Source of the DNA: Yersinia alsatica | Lineage (GTDB): Bacteria > Pseudomonadota > Gammaproteobacteria > Enterobacterales > Enterobacteriaceae | DNA length: 64,000 nucleotides | Reading direction: 5' to 3' | Assembly (NCBI RefSeq): GCF_902170305.1 | Contig: NZ_CABHWW010000010.1 | Coordinates: 1-64,000, forward strand | Part shown: in pieces, positions 26,979 through 36,843 of the stretch | How positions within the stretch are numbered: the first letter of the stretch is position 1 | How the letters are laid out: every line of letters starts with the position of its first letter | The notes under the pieces: generated by a model | Database searches by the model: none | Seen by the model: only the letters and a program-made list of their open reading frames with translations | What the model was told of the DNA's origin: nothing | Made by a program: the position numbers and the translations under genes

Positions 26979-26988
26979 AACCGATTTA

Positions 26989-27468
26989 TCAATCCCTTTT
27001 CGCGATATCAGCAAATGTACCTTGCAGTAATCGGCACAGATCTGTTGCAGCTAATTCAATGTCTAAACCGCGTTTGCCGCCAGAAACAAAGATAGTGGCA
27101 TATTCTTGTGCCGGGCTATCAATCACTGTAGGGAGGCGTTTTTTCTGCCCTAATGGACTAATACCGCCAACTAAATATCCGGTGCTGCGCTGTGCCAACT
27201 GCGGGTCAGCCATTTCTGCTTTTTTTGCCCCTAATGCACGAGCCACCTTTTTTAGGTCAAGCTGGGTGGCAACAGGGGTCACGGCAACCGCCAGATTTTT
27301 GGCATCGCCATTTAATGCAACCAACAAGGTCTTATAGACTTGGTCTGCATTGAGCCCCAGCTTTTTAACCGCCTCATCGCCAAAGTTAGTCTCTGTGGCA
27401 TCGTGGTGATAAGGGTGTAAGGTGAAAGGAACTTTTTGTTTTTCCAGCAAAACGACTGCAGGTGTCAT
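26989..27468 (-). CDS. ybaK: Cys-tRNA(Pro)/Cys-tRNA(Cys) deacylase YbaK
   Basis: A 159-residue YbaK/EbsC-family editing enzyme, the E. coli length. In the cytoplasm it clears Cys wrongly attached to tRNA-Pro. Conserved features: [11 protein letters not shown] with the catalytic lysine, [28 protein letters not shown], and [14 protein letters not shown] in the active-site loop. The start ATG (27466-27468) has a weak ribosome site. Its 5' end faces the chiX promoter region, as in E. coli. Confidence 0.95.
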   Translation of the reverse strand: MTPAVVLLEKQKVPFTLHPYHHDATETNFGDEAVKKLGLNADQVYKTLLVALNGDAKNLAVAVTPVATQLDLKKVARALGAKKAEMADPQLAQRSTGYLVGGISPLGQKKRLPTVIDSPAQEYATIFVSGGKRGLDIELAATDLCRLLQGTFADIAKRD

Positions 27469-27622
27469 AATAAACGTCCAATTTAAAATGAAGATTTATT
27501 CCAGTGGATTATCCTACATATGAACATTGGCGTAAGGTTAAAAATTAACCTAACAAAATCAGCATAATGCTCAAATGTCATGTGAGTTACGATGAATGTC
27601 GGTTGCTAATCTAATCGTCAGG

Positions 27623-27652
27623 TTGCTACCCTGTATTTGCTGCTCATATTAT
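27623..27652 (+). promoter_or_regulatory. sigma-70 promoter of chiX
   Basis: TTGCTA (27623-27628) and TATTAT (27647-27652) are separated by 18 bases and lie just upstream of the ChiX sequence. Transcription should start at about 27659. Confidence 0.65.
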
Positions 27653-27658
27653 CCGCAA

Positions 27659-27734
27659 GGAATGTGAGCGCTTAATAACTAAAATAATGAAAATTCCTCT
27701 TTGACTGGCCGATAGCGATATCGGCCATTTTTTT
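27659..27734 (+). ncRNA. chiX: ChiX (MicM/SroB) Hfq-binding small RNA
   Basis: Bases 27691-27734 (AAATTCCTCTTTGACTGGCC, then a GATAGCGATATC stem and CATTTTTTT) match the 3' part of E. coli ChiX almost base for base. The segment TTCCTCTTTGAC is the seed that pairs with chiP and chb mRNAs and silences chitosugar uptake. The gene sits between ybaK and ybaP on the plus strand, exactly as in E. coli. The 5' end is less conserved and is placed from the promoter, giving about 76 nt. The terminator T-tract overlaps the ybaP stop codon. Confidence 0.9.
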
Positions 27735-28542
27735 ATTGCAGACCGGGTTGCAATAATTCAGGAAGATTTCCTTCGCCATATAAATGTAGTGCACCGACCG
27801 CAACCACATAGCGCCCGGCAGGTAATTGCTCCAGTTGCTGCTGCCAGCGTTTGTTGCGCTGAATCATTAGCACGTCGTACAGGCCTTGGCTAAAAGTGGG
27901 CGCCAGTGTGCTCAAATCATTTACCGGATGATGCTCCAGCCACCAGCTAATCATGGTTTGCAGCAGACGGGCATTGGTGTGCCAGTGGGTCAAAGTATCC
28001 AGCAGTAAAGACATGCCGTTGTCTGGCAGGGTCTCGAGCAAATCGAGCTGCATTTGCGCGCCTTCCAGCTCAATAACATTTTTCTCCTGTGCCGCCGCCG
28101 CTTTCAATAATTGGTAATCGATGCCGTATTCACCACGTAGCCCTAAACGTTGAGCCTGACGGGCCTGTAGCATTAGGGCAACTTGCCATGCTGGTAGAAA
28201 CGCCATGGACTGTGGGTCGCTGCCCAACTCTTCGCAGCGCTGCAATAACTGTTGATAATGCTCTTCAGATAACCGGTCAACTAATGCTTCATCAAGACTA
28301 TCGTTACCAAAGGGCGAGGCTGTTTCAGTGATATCAGCTTCGACAATGAGCGCATCAGCCAGATTCAACTTATTGAGCAACTCGTGGGGAAGGGGAAACA
28401 TACCTTCGGTTCCCATATGAATGCTACCGACCAAGTGAAAATGACGTTCACCGGGTAACGTGATATCCAAAGCAGGGTAGGTATAGGTCGCCGAGGCAGT
28501 GATGCCCAGAAATTTTGCGATGCGGCGTAATAATTGGCCCAT
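27733..28542 (-). CDS. ybaP: TraB/GumN-family protein YbaP
   Basis: A 269-residue TraB/GumN family protein. FHLVGSIHMGTEGMFPLP carries the conserved GxxH-type motif of this putative metalloprotease-like family, and VAVGALHLYGEGNLPELL the second histidine motif. The function in enterobacteria is not established. E. coli YbaP (264 residues) begins similarly and also lies beside chiX. The protein has no obvious signal peptide. The start at 28542 gives an N-terminus collinear with E. coli. Confidence 0.88.
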   Translation of the reverse strand: MGQLLRRIAKFLGITASATYTYPALDITLPGERHFHLVGSIHMGTEGMFPLPHELLNKLNLADALIVEADITETASPFGNDSLDEALVDRLSEEHYQQLLQRCEELGSDPQSMAFLPAWQVALMLQARQAQRLGLRGEYGIDYQLLKAAAAQEKNVIELEGAQMQLDLLETLPDNGMSLLLDTLTHWHTNARLLQTMISWWLEHHPVNDLSTLAPTFSQGLYDVLMIQRNKRWQQQLEQLPAGRYVVAVGALHLYGEGNLPELLQPGLQ

Positions 28543-28679
28543 GTGGTTCCCTTATTAGCGTTTTCTAACATGCTAAACGCTAAATGGCGCACAAGAAAGT
28601 GTTGTGCGCCATTAGGTTATCGGGAAAGCCCCTTTTGACTTGAAACCGCACTGTTGTTAGCGGCATTCAGTGACTTGTT

Positions 28680-28699
28680 GGCCTCGACTGTTCGAGGCC
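28680..28699. other. inverted repeat beyond copA
   Basis: GGCCTCGA, loop CTGT, TCGAGGCC: a perfect 8-bp stem 20 bases past the copA stop. There is no clear T-tract on either side, so it is a possible weak terminator or 3' stabiliser only. Confidence 0.4.
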
Positions 28700-28719
28700 G
28701 CTGCAAGCCGCCATTCCAA

Positions 28720-31467
28720 TTACTTTGACACTTGGTGAGTGCTAGGTTTAAAACGCAGTAACCGGTTAGCATTACTAACAACTGTAATCGATGACAGAGC
28801 CATAGCCGCCCCCGCCACTACTGGGCTGAGTAAGGTTCCGGTGAAGGGGAACAAAATACCCGCTGCAATCGGGATCCCCAGCGCATTATAGAAAAATGCC
28901 CCCAGCAGATTTTGTTTCATGTTCCGCAATGTGGCTTTGGAAAGCTCTACTGCATCTGCTACTCCATGCAAACTATGGCGCATCAGGGTAATCGCCGCAG
29001 TTTCAATCGCAATATCACTGCCGCCGCCCATGGCAATCCCGACATCGGCCTGTGCCAGTGCTGGCGCATCATTGATGCCATCGCCAATCATCGCCACTTT
29101 ATGCCCGGCAGCTTGCAGTTGCTTAATCGCCTCTGCTTTACCATCAGGCAAGACTCCGGCGATCACCTGATCAATACCGGCTTCTTTGGCGATAGCATTC
29201 GCGGTAATAGGGTTGTCACCGGTTAACATCACCAAGTTGTATCCTTGCTGATGTAATCGTTGCAGTGCGCTAACACTATCACTGCGCAGTGGATCTCGAA
29301 TCGACAATAGCGCTGCCGGTTTGCCTTGTGCCGTCAGAATAACCGGCGTAGCACCGCTTTCAGCTTGTTGCTGCATCAGTGATTGCAACTCACTGGTATC
29401 AATCTGCTGTTCCTCCAACAGACGATTATTCCCCAGCAATAGCGGGATGCCATCGACTTCACCACTGACCCCCAAACCGCGTAATGTACGGAATTGGTTA
29501 ACCGTCGCCAGTGTCAGCCCCTCTGCTCGCTGTAAAATAGCACGTGCCAATGGGTGATTAGAGCCGGTCTCCAGTGCCGCCGCCCATTCCAATGCTTGCT
29601 GTTCGCTGACACCATTGAAGGTATGAATAGCGACCACTTGCGGTTGCCCTTCGGTCAGGGTACCTGTTTTATCGAACACTAAAGTGTCGAGGTTGCTGGC
29701 CTGCTGCAATGCATCTGCATCACGTACCAGTACGCCAAACTCGGCCGCACGGCCTACACCGGAGATAATCGACATCGGCGTTGCCAGCCCTAGAGCACAT
29801 GGGCAGGCGATAATCAGCACCGTCGTGGCGACTACCAGGGTGTAAACCAGCTGCGGTTGTGGGCCGAAGAAATACCAAATTAGCCCTGCAATAACCGCAA
29901 TAACGACCACCGTTGGCACAAACACGGCCGAGATTCTATCCGCCAATTTGCCGATTTCCGGCTTGCTGCTTTGCGCCTGCCGGACCAGTTTGATGATGCG
30001 CGCCAAGGTGGTCTGACTGCCAATGGCATTGGCGCGGAACAGCACTGACCCATCCTGCACTTGGGTTCCGGCATGGACGACATCACCCGCCGATTTTTGT
30101 TGCGGGATAGGTTCGCCGGTCAGCATGGCTTCATCCATCCACACTTCACCTTGCACGATTTCACCGTCAACCGGAACGCGGTCGCCTGTCGTCAGGCGCA
30201 ATGTCATGCCCAGTTGCACATCCGCGAGTGGGATGACCTGCTCGCCTTCGTCTGTCACCCGCCGTGCGGTTGGCGGAGCCAAGTCTAGCAAGCGCTCCAG
30301 CGCATTTGATGAACGCTGTCTGACGCGTTGCTCCATAGCATGACCAAGGTTAATTAAACCGATGATCATGGCACTGGCTTCATAATAAAGATGGCGTGCT
30401 TCCATCGGGAAAACTTCTGGCCAGATATTCACCGTGATGGAGTAGAGCCAGGCCGCACCGGTACCCAAGGCCACCAAAGTATCCATGGTGGCACTGCCAT
30501 TCTTCAGACTGACCCAGGCATTACGATAAAAGTGACCGCCGGCAAATATCATCACCAGCAGAGTGATCACCCCGACAATCAGCCACGGCGTTTGGGTTTC
30601 GGGCGTTAGCGTCATACTGCCGCCAAATAACCCCCATCCCATCAATGGGATACCCAGCAACAGGCCAAGAGCAGCTTGCCACTGAAAACGCTTCATACTG
30701 GCTTGCGACATTTGATGCTGGCGTTCACGCCGCTCGCCTTCATCTTCAATGATTTCAGCACCATAACCGGCGTTTTTCACCGCGGCAATTAAGGCTTCAT
30801 TGCTGGGGTGACCGGTCACTAATGCACTGCGCTCGGCAAGGTTGACGCGCGCCACCTCGACACCATCAACACTTTCCAGCGCATTTTGTACTTTAGACAC
30901 GCAACTGGCGCAGCTCATTCCGGTCAGTAATAACTGAACACTGTCGCTATCACTGGCTGCGGGGTCTGCCGCTGATGTTGTTGCCGGAACAGTTGAAGAG
31001 GCCGCTGCCAGATGTTCCGGCTGAGATGGGGCTGAGTGAGTCAGCGGCTCAGTTTTTGGGGATTCAGCCCCTTGCAGTGTGGCGTGATAGCCCGCTTGTT
31101 CCACGGCATCAATCAATGCTTGTGCATCAGCCTGACCATAAATTTTGGCACTATCGAGGGTCACATCAGCCGCAATCACACCAAGGACTGCTTCCAGTGC
31201 TTTACGGGTAGACTCAGTACAATGTCCACAACTTAAGCCGGAGAGCTGTAATTCAACATCCGGTGTTTGAGCTTCTTCCGCCTGATAACCTGCCTGTTTG
31301 ACGGTATCAATCAGCACATGAGTTTCAGCTTCACCAGTGACTTTCGCATAGTGAACATTCACTTCAGCATGATGAACATCTTCACGGCTTTCTAGCGCAG
31401 TTTTCACGCGTTTGGCACAATTCATACAGGAGAGGCCGTGTAAGGCCAGCACTGTGGTTTGCAACAT
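28720..31467 (-). CDS. copA: copper-exporting P1B-type ATPase CopA with three metal-binding domains
   Basis: CopA pumps Cu(I) from cytoplasm to periplasm. The 915-residue protein begins with three heavy-metal domains: GLSCMNC (C14, C17), GLSCGHC (C80, C83) and GMSCASC (C186, C189). E. coli CopA has two. Then come eight membrane helices, the intramembrane CPC (C555-P-C557), phosphorylation motif DKTGT, TGEP, and the hinge [13 protein letters not shown] 31467 has AAGGAG upstream and is preferred over an in-frame start at 31500. It is divergent from cueR and driven by a CueR-type promoter between them. Confidence 0.97.
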   Translation of the reverse strand: MLQTTVLALHGLSCMNCAKRVKTALESREDVHHAEVNVHYAKVTGEAETHVLIDTVKQAGYQAEEAQTPDVELQLSGLSCGHCTESTRKALEAVLGVIAADVTLDSAKIYGQADAQALIDAVEQAGYHATLQGAESPKTEPLTHSAPSQPEHLAAASSTVPATTSAADPAASDSDSVQLLLTGMSCASCVSKVQNALESVDGVEVARVNLAERSALVTGHPSNEALIAAVKNAGYGAEIIEDEGERRERQHQMSQASMKRFQWQAALGLLLGIPLMGWGLFGGSMTLTPETQTPWLIVGVITLLVMIFAGGHFYRNAWVSLKNGSATMDTLVALGTGAAWLYSITVNIWPEVFPMEARHLYYEASAMIIGLINLGHAMEQRVRQRSSNALERLLDLAPPTARRVTDEGEQVIPLADVQLGMTLRLTTGDRVPVDGEIVQGEVWMDEAMLTGEPIPQQKSAGDVVHAGTQVQDGSVLFRANAIGSQTTLARIIKLVRQAQSSKPEIGKLADRISAVFVPTVVVIAVIAGLIWYFFGPQPQLVYTLVVATTVLIIACPCALGLATPMSIISGVGRAAEFGVLVRDADALQQASNLDTLVFDKTGTLTEGQPQVVAIHTFNGVSEQQALEWAAALETGSNHPLARAILQRAEGLTLATVNQFRTLRGLGVSGEVDGIPLLLGNNRLLEEQQIDTSELQSLMQQQAESGATPVILTAQGKPAALLSIRDPLRSDSVSALQRLHQQGYNLVMLTGDNPITANAIAKEAGIDQVIAGVLPDGKAEAIKQLQAAGHKVAMIGDGINDAPALAQADVGIAMGGGSDIAIETAAITLMRHSLHGVADAVELSKATLRNMKQNLLGAFFYNALGIPIAAGILFPFTGTLLSPVVAGAAMALSSITVVSNANRLLRFKPSTHQVSK

Positions 31468-31654
31468 AGTTAACTCCTTATCGAGTAGGAACCTATCCAT
31501 AAATTTTGTAGGGATAAGTTTAGTCGGTATTCCCCGTCATAGACCTTATTCATGGCAAAAATGGACTGATATATCGCCTTTAACTGTACAGCTTTTATTC
31601 CGTTGACCGTCTTTCATTCTGCTTGACTAGCATGGTTATTTTCACTAATTATAG

Positions 31655-31685
31655 AGGTTAAACCTTCCAGCAAGGGGAAGGTCAA
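31655..31685 (-). promoter_or_regulatory. CueR-controlled copA promoter
   Basis: Read on the minus strand: TTGACC (31680-31685), a 19-bp spacer, then TAACCT (31655-31660). The long spacer holds the dyad CCTTCC...GGAAGG. MerR-family activators such as CueR bind and twist spacers of this length to allow transcription. The sequence matches the known E. coli copA promoter in all key positions. Confidence 0.92.
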
Positions 31686-31694
31686 GGGGGAATG

Positions 31695-32135
31695 ATGAAT
31701 ATCAGCGATGTCGCAAAAAAAACCGGTTTAACCAGTAAAGCCATCCGTTTTTATGAAGAAAAAAAACTGGTGACCCCGCCGATCCGGACGGATAACGGCT
31801 ACCGCAGCTACAGTGCTAAGCACATTGAAGAATTGACACTTTTACGTCAGGCGCGGCAGGTTGGTTTTACACTGGATGAGTGCCGTGAATTATTGGCATT
31901 GTTTCATAATCCGGCTCGGCACAGTGCAGATGTGAAAGCTGCGACGTTGCAGAAAGTCGCAGAAATCGAGCAGCATATTAATGATCTTAATCAGATGCGA
32001 TTACGCTTGTTGGCTTTGGCCGAAGAGTGCCCAGGCGATGATGGTGCGGATTGTCCGATTATTAATAATCTGGCGGGATGTTGCCATGCGGATAATAAGC
32101 AGGAAGCTAGCACCAAGCAAAAAGTTGAGAGTTAA
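31695..32135 (+). CDS. cueR: copper-responsive MerR-family activator CueR
   Basis: CueR senses Cu(I) and switches on copA. From ATG 31695 it has 146 residues: winged helix [20 protein letters not shown], a dimerising helix, and the metal loop [10 protein letters not shown] with the two ligand cysteines. A C-terminal GCCH follows, as in E. coli. The preceding ATG (31692) is also in frame, but the GGGGG ribosome site at 31686-31690 suits 31695 better and matches E. coli CueR. The copA promoter ends nine bases upstream of the start. Confidence 0.96.
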   Translation: MNISDVAKKTGLTSKAIRFYEEKKLVTPPIRTDNGYRSYSAKHIEELTLLRQARQVGFTLDECRELLALFHNPARHSADVKAATLQKVAEIEQHINDLNQMRLRLLALAEECPGDDGADCPIINNLAGCCHADNKQEASTKQKVES

Positions 32136-32208
32136 CCAAGAAATCGGTTACTGATTTTTTGTTATTAACCTCGGCGTATTTAGATAAATACGCCTTTAGA
32201 TTAAATTT

Positions 32209-32661
32209 TCAGTGATGAGTTATTGGACGAACATGCAAAGTGTTGCCTTCCACTAATATCACTTCAACTTCAGTACCGACACTCAGCTCAGTGGCGCTGT
32301 AAATGCGCCAGCTACTGTCACCCACCTTCATGCGGCCATAGCCATCAACGGTTGCTTCAGTTAGCGTTGCGCGCGTTCCCAACAATTGATGATTGCGTTG
32401 GTTCAGCATGGCGGGCTGTGGTTTGATGCGTTTGCTCAACCAGTACCACCAGAGGATGGCAGAGACCACTGTCAGCACAGAAAACAGCACGCCCTGCATT
32501 TCCCAGCTAAAAGGAAATAGCCAGACTAGAATGCCGACCACCACTGCAGCCACACCGCTCCACAGCATGTAACCACTGGCACCTAGCATCTCAGCGGCCA
32601 GTAATAGGCCGCCGAGTGATAGCCAAAACCAGTTTGGGTTTACTGCAATATCCTCCAGCAT
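32209..32661 (-). CDS. ybbJ: NfeD-like inner-membrane protein YbbJ
   Basis: A 150-residue short NfeD-type protein: two or three membrane helices (FWLSLGGLLLAAEMLGASGY, YMLWSGVAAVVVGILVWLF) and a C-terminal OB-fold domain (GTRATLTEATVDGYGRMKVG). NfeD proteins partner SPFH/stomatin proteins, here QmcA, whose stop is only two bases upstream. The pair probably acts in membrane microdomain organisation. The gene order qmcA-ybbJ is that of E. coli. Confidence 0.92.
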   Translation of the reverse strand: MLEDIAVNPNWFWLSLGGLLLAAEMLGASGYMLWSGVAAVVVGILVWLFPFSWEMQGVLFSVLTVVSAILWWYWLSKRIKPQPAMLNQRNHQLLGTRATLTEATVDGYGRMKVGDSSWRIYSATELSVGTEVEVILVEGNTLHVRPITHH

Positions 32662-32663
32662 GG

Positions 32664-33578
32664 TTATTTACCTCGGCTGTTTTTACTCTCGCCAATCAGT
32701 TCTGCAATACCACCAATAGCACCCATCAGGCTGCTGGCTTCCAGTGGCATCATAATGACTTTACTGTTATTAGCTGAGCCGATGTGTTGCAGTGCATCGG
32801 TATATCTTTGGGCCACAAAGTAGTTAATGGCTTGAATATCACCAGCAGCGATAGCCTCAGAAACCATTTTGGTCGCCTGAGCTTCTGCTTCTGCCGCACG
32901 TTCACGCGCTTCAGCCGCCAAGAATGCGGACTGACGCTCACCTTCCGCTTTCAGAATTTGTGACTGTTTTTCACCCTCGGCACGCAAAATAGCCGCCTGA
33001 CGAACCCCTTCGGCTTCCAGAATATCTGCACGTTTGGTACGTTCAGCTTTCATCTGAGCATTCATCGCAGAAATTAGTTCAGTCGGTGGGCGCACGTCGC
33101 GGATTTCAATACGAGTGATTTTAATGCCCCACGGGTTGGTGGCTTCATCGACGATATGCAGCAAGCGGCTGTTGATGTTGTCGCGTTGAGACAACATTTC
33201 ATCCAGCTCCATTGAACCCAAAACAGTACGGAAGTTGGTCATGGTCAAGTTGACGATGGCGAGTTCCAAATTGCTGACTTCATATGCAGCTTTTACCGGG
33301 TCAATAACCTGGATAAAGCAGACGGCATCAATCGCCACATTGGCGTTATCGCGAGAAATAATTTCTTGGGATGGGATATCCAGAACCTGTTCCATCATAT
33401 TGATTTTACGACCAATACGATCCATAAATGGCACAACGATATTCAGGCCTGGCATCAGTGTTTTGGTATAACGGCCAAAACGCTCGACAGTCCACTGAAA
33501 ACCTTGTGGGACGATCTTGATTGAGGAAAAGACCACAATCAAAGCTACAACGATAAGAACAGGGATGACCGTAAACAT
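32664..33578 (-). CDS. qmcA: SPFH/stomatin-like protein QmcA
   Basis: A 304-residue protein: an N-terminal membrane helix ([17 protein letters not shown]), the SPFH domain ([32 protein letters not shown]), and a long alanine- and glutamate-rich helix (residues about 190-245) expected to form coiled-coil oligomers. QmcA is a stomatin-type scaffold of the inner membrane and was found as a multicopy suppressor of protease defects in E. coli. ATG has AGGA upstream. It is co-transcribed with ybbJ. Confidence 0.95.
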   Translation of the reverse strand: MFTVIPVLIVVALIVVFSSIKIVPQGFQWTVERFGRYTKTLMPGLNIVVPFMDRIGRKINMMEQVLDIPSQEIISRDNANVAIDAVCFIQVIDPVKAAYEVSNLELAIVNLTMTNFRTVLGSMELDEMLSQRDNINSRLLHIVDEATNPWGIKITRIEIRDVRPPTELISAMNAQMKAERTKRADILEAEGVRQAAILRAEGEKQSQILKAEGERQSAFLAAEARERAAEAEAQATKMVSEAIAAGDIQAINYFVAQRYTDALQHIGSANNSKVIMMPLEASSLMGAIGGIAELIGESKNSRGK

Positions 33579-33694
33579 ATTTAACTTCCTGTCAGCAATG
33601 AATATTGTTTCTTAATATTACGTGACAGAGCGCTAAATGCCTAACGAAAGGCAGGTAAAAGCGTGTAAAGGAGAAAAAGCGCGATTGGGGCAGA

Positions 33695-33722
33695 ATAAAA
33701 CAGCGCGGGATGGCCCCGCGCA
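33695..33722 (-). terminator. Rho-independent terminator after ybbN
   Basis: On the minus strand GCGCGGG, loop GCCAT, CCCGCGC, then TGTTTTATT. It lies about 50 bases beyond the ybbN stop. Confidence 0.7.
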
Positions 33723-33773
33723 GTAGCAAATAATGGCAATAGAATAACGGTGAATGACCGTTAAATATCCCTA

Positions 33774-34643
33774 TCAGTACAGTAATGAATACAGTTGACG
33801 ACGATATTTAGCTGCCAGCGCATCGCCAGTGCCTAATGCCGCTAAAATATCCATTAAAGTCTTACGAGCGGTACCATTGGCAGCGGCCAAGTCTTTCTTC
33901 AGATGCCCCAATAATAGCTCCAATGCTTCTTCGTTGCGACCCACCTGATGCAGTTGCAGTGCTAATTGCACCGCAAGTTCGGCGTTATCGGGTTGCTCAG
34001 CCACTTGCTGTTGTAGTTGCTGAATTTCAGGGGTATCGGCGGCCTGTTTTAACAACTCGATCTGTGCAATCAGCCCCTGGTAGCGGGTATCACGGTCCTG
34101 GAGCGGAATGGTCGCCAACACGCCTTCGGCATCTTCACTGCGGTTGAGCAGAATTTGTGCTTCTGCCAGTTGCAGCGCGATGTCGCTGGTTTGTGGGTTA
34201 TGGCTTTGCTGCATTAATTGCCAGGCGTCTTTCAGCAATGGCAAGGCTTCTTGTACATTACCCTCACTCATCAATTTTGCCGCTTCGGCTGCTTTCAGTT
34301 CTTCAGGTTTTGGCAGCACACGTTGCAGCAGTTCGCGGATAACCTCTTCTGGCTGTGGCCCCTGAAAACCATCGACCGGCTGGCCGTCTTTAAACAGATA
34401 AACCGCCGGGATTGAGCGCAAACCAAACTGTGACGCAACCATCTGTTGTGCATCACAATCGACACGCGCCAGAATAAATTGGCCCGCATATTCTGCGGCT
34501 AATTTATCCAATACCGGAGTGAGTTGCAGACAGTGCTGGCTGCGTTCTGACCAAAAGTAGAACAATACTGGCACAGCCATGGATTGTTCTAATGCCTGAT
34601 GTAGGTTCGCTTCAGTAATATCAATCGTTGTAGGTGCTAGCAT
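33774..34643 (-). CDS. ybbN: thioredoxin-fold chaperedoxin YbbN (CnoX)
   Basis: A 289-residue protein with a thioredoxin domain (residues about 5-110) and a C-terminal tetratricopeptide-like region. The usual CGPC is replaced by SERSQHC (SxxC), as in E. coli CnoX. It therefore lacks ordinary dithiol reductase activity but can form mixed disulfides. CnoX acts as a holdase for proteins damaged by hypochlorous acid and hands them to GroEL or DnaK. The C-terminal half, with repeats such as [18 protein letters not shown], binds partners. Its location is conserved beside qmcA and ybbO. Confidence 0.93.
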   Translation of the reverse strand: MLAPTTIDITEANLHQALEQSMAVPVLFYFWSERSQHCLQLTPVLDKLAAEYAGQFILARVDCDAQQMVASQFGLRSIPAVYLFKDGQPVDGFQGPQPEEVIRELLQRVLPKPEELKAAEAAKLMSEGNVQEALPLLKDAWQLMQQSHNPQTSDIALQLAEAQILLNRSEDAEGVLATIPLQDRDTRYQGLIAQIELLKQAADTPEIQQLQQQVAEQPDNAELAVQLALQLHQVGRNEEALELLLGHLKKDLAAANGTARKTLMDILAALGTGDALAAKYRRQLYSLLY

Positions 34644-34714
34644 GAATTTTTTCTCTCATCTGTTTTAACAGTAGATGGGGGCAGATTATGTTGCTTCAAC
34701 CCTGACGACTATTA

Positions 34715-35491
34715 TCAAGAATTGCCACGCAGGACTTTATCTAACATTCGTCCCGGTAATATACGGCGCAGTATTGTCAGTGCATGGGCCACCAAGGTGA
34801 CTGGATAACGCAATTGCGGGCGCGGGCTTTCCAGCGCATGGCGCAATTTCGGTAATATAGCTTCCGGTGGCAGGGTAAAACGCTTCGCAATACCGGGATT
34901 ATTCACCGGTTTATCCGCTTCTGCCTGATTCACATTTTGCGTGAAATGGGTACTTATCGGGCCGGGTTCAATCAAGCTGACATGAATACCGCTGCCGTGC
35001 AGCTCCATACGCAATGCATCTGACCAGGCTTCCAGTGCATATTTACTGGCAGCATAAGCGCCGCGACCGGCGGTTGAAACCAGCCCCATGACTGAGCTGG
35101 TTTGAATAATACGCCCTTCGCTGTGGGGGAGCATTGCGGGTAGCAGCAACTGTGTTAGTTGGTGAGTACCAAACAGGTTAGTGGAAAATTGTTTCTCTAA
35201 CTGTTGGCGAGAAATGGTGTGCAGTGGGCCGTAGAGGCCAAAACCGCCATTATTAAACAAAGCATACAAGCGCCCACCGGTCAGTTCGATGACTTGTGCT
35301 GCGGCACGTTCGACACTGTCACTGTCATCCAAATCCAGCTCAATACCTTCCAGACCCATCTGTGTCATTTTGACCACGTCATCGGGTTTACGGCAGGCTG
35401 CCAATACGCGGTAACCGCGGTTTTTCAAATCTTTTGCCGCAACCAGGCCAATGCCACTGGAACAACCAGTAATTAATACTGCTTTTTGCAT
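34715..35491 (-). CDS. ybbO: short-chain dehydrogenase YbbO
   Basis: A 258-residue classical SDR: ITGCSSGIGLVAAKDL, NNGGFGLYGP, the active serine region QTSSVMGLVS, YAASK, and IEPGPISTHF. The E. coli orthologue is an NADP-dependent reductase reported to act on aldehydes or ketones, including medium- and long-chain ones; the physiological substrate is not settled. It ends 71 bases before the ybbN start region and is divergent from nothing, so it may share the tesA-ybbO transcript. Confidence 0.9.
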   Translation of the reverse strand: MQKAVLITGCSSGIGLVAAKDLKNRGYRVLAACRKPDDVVKMTQMGLEGIELDLDDSDSVERAAAQVIELTGGRLYALFNNGGFGLYGPLHTISRQQLEKQFSTNLFGTHQLTQLLLPAMLPHSEGRIIQTSSVMGLVSTAGRGAYAASKYALEAWSDALRMELHGSGIHVSLIEPGPISTHFTQNVNQAEADKPVNNPGIAKRFTLPPEAILPKLRHALESPRPQLRYPVTLVAHALTILRRILPGRMLDKVLRGNS

Positions 35492-35556
35492 AACTTTACC
35501 TAGTGAGTGAATCTATTTGTTTAAAGTAATGGTTAACTAATCACTATAATTCAATG

Positions 35557-36189
35557 TTATTTGATAACTAACGGCTGGAGCTGTTGCGCCATCCAATCAG
35601 CAATGAAAGGTTGGGCTTCTGCGTTAGGATGTAAACCATCATCCTGCATCCACTCCGGTTTTACGGCCACTTGTTCCATAAAGAATGGAACCAGCGGGAT
35701 GCCAAATTGCTGTGCCAGTTGCGGATACATTGCAGTGAAGGCATCAGTATAACGGCGGCCATAGTTAGGCGGAATGCGGATTTGCATCAATAAAGGCTGG
35801 GCTTTCGCTTCCTTTATCAGATTGATAACTTGCGTGAGATCCCGTTGAATATCCGGTGTTGGAAAACCACGCAACCCGTCATTAGCGCCCAGTTCAATCA
35901 ATACCCAGCGCGGCTGATGTTGTTTGAGCAGGGCGGGTAGGCGCGCCAAACCTTGCGCGGCAGTATCACCACTGATACTGGCGTTAACCACCCTAGGCAG
36001 TGATGGCGTGGCTTGCCATGTTTTATCCAGCCGTGAAGGCCATGCTTCGGCAATAGGCAAGCGGTAACCGGCGCTTAAACTGTCGCCGAGAATCAAAAGT
36101 GTATCGGTTGCGGCGGCACGCAAACTGAATAATCCCAACAGTAATAGGAAGGGAAGATGCCAGCGGAAAACGTTCTTGAAGTTCATCAT
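35557..36189 (-). CDS. tesA: multifunctional acyl-CoA thioesterase I / protease I / lysophospholipase L1 TesA
   Basis: A 210-residue periplasmic SGNH hydrolase. The start MMNFKNVFRWHLPFLLLLGL matches the E. coli signal peptide, cut near AAAT-D. Catalytic and oxyanion residues are visible: S37 in LGDSLSAGY, GANDGLRG, and the Asp-His pair in MQDDGLHPN. An in-frame start further upstream (36267) is rejected because the signal peptide would be buried. The first 33 bases of the gene overlap, head to head, the first 33 bases of ybbA. Confidence 0.95.
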   Translation of the reverse strand: MMNFKNVFRWHLPFLLLLGLFSLRAAATDTLLILGDSLSAGYRLPIAEAWPSRLDKTWQATPSLPRVVNASISGDTAAQGLARLPALLKQHQPRWVLIELGANDGLRGFPTPDIQRDLTQVINLIKEAKAQPLLMQIRIPPNYGRRYTDAFTAMYPQLAQQFGIPLVPFFMEQVAVKPEWMQDDGLHPNAEAQPFIADWMAQQLQPLVIK

Positions 36190-36843
36190 CTTAATAAACA
36201 CGTCGGTCAGGGTGAGCAACAGCTCTCCATCCTTACCGGAGTTGAGCTGGTTGTCAAACCCGCTCAAACAATTGCGCTGATTGGTGAGTCAGGTTCAGGT
36301 AAATCAACTTTGCTGGGAATTCTGGCAGGTCTGGATGATGGCAGCAGTGGTGAAGTGAGCTTGCTGGGGCAGTCATTGACTGCTATGGATGAAGAAGGGC
36401 GGGCGCAACTGCGGGCCAAAAACGTCGGTTTTGTGTTTCAGTCATTTATGTTGGTGCCCACACTCAATACCTTAGAGAACGTACAATTACCCGCACTATT
36501 ACGCGGGGAAAGCGAACGTGAAAGTAAAGTACATGCCATTGAGTTATTAAAGCAGGTGGGGTTGGAGAAACGTCTTCACCATCTTCCGGCTCAGCTTTCC
36601 GGTGGCGAACAGCAGCGCGTGGCGTTAGCTCGGGCCTTTAGTGGTCGGCCAAAAGTATTATTTGCTGATGAGCCAACCGGCAATCTTGACCGGCACACTG
36701 GCGACCGTATTGCCGATTTACTGTTTTCCCTTAACCGGGACTACGACACCACGTTAATTCTGGTGACCCATGATGTGCAACTGGCTGGTCGCTGCCAACG
36801 TCGGCTGCGCCTGCAGGACGGTAAATTGTGGGAGGAAGCATGA
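36157..36843 (+). CDS. ybbA: ABC transporter ATP-binding protein YbbA
   Basis: A 228-residue ATPase of the LolD/MacB type: Walker A GESGSGKST, FQSFMLVPTLN Q-loop, signature LSGGEQQRVALARA, Walker B VLFADEPTGNLD, and H-loop VTHD. It pairs with YbbP as a MacB-like or LolCDE-like exporter at the inner membrane. The N-terminus PAENVLEVHHLNK agrees with E. coli, which places the start inside the tesA coding region. It overlaps ybbP by four bases (ATGA). Its substrate is not established. Confidence 0.94.
   Translation: MPAENVLEVHHLNKHVGQGEQQLSILTGVELVVKPAQTIALIGESGSGKSTLLGILAGLDDGSSGEVSLLGQSLTAMDEEGRAQLRAKNVGFVFQSFMLVPTLNTLENVQLPALLRGESERESKVHAIELLKQVGLEKRLHHLPAQLSGGEQQRVALARAFSGRPKVLFADEPTGNLDRHTGDRIADLLFSLNRDYDTTLILVTHDVQLAGRCQRRLRLQDGKLWEEA

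Noticed and set aside
27534-27553. AAGGTTAAAAATTAACCTAA inverted repeat between ybaK and chiX
   Set aside because: AT-rich, lies upstream of both promoters, and could be chance; no terminator features.
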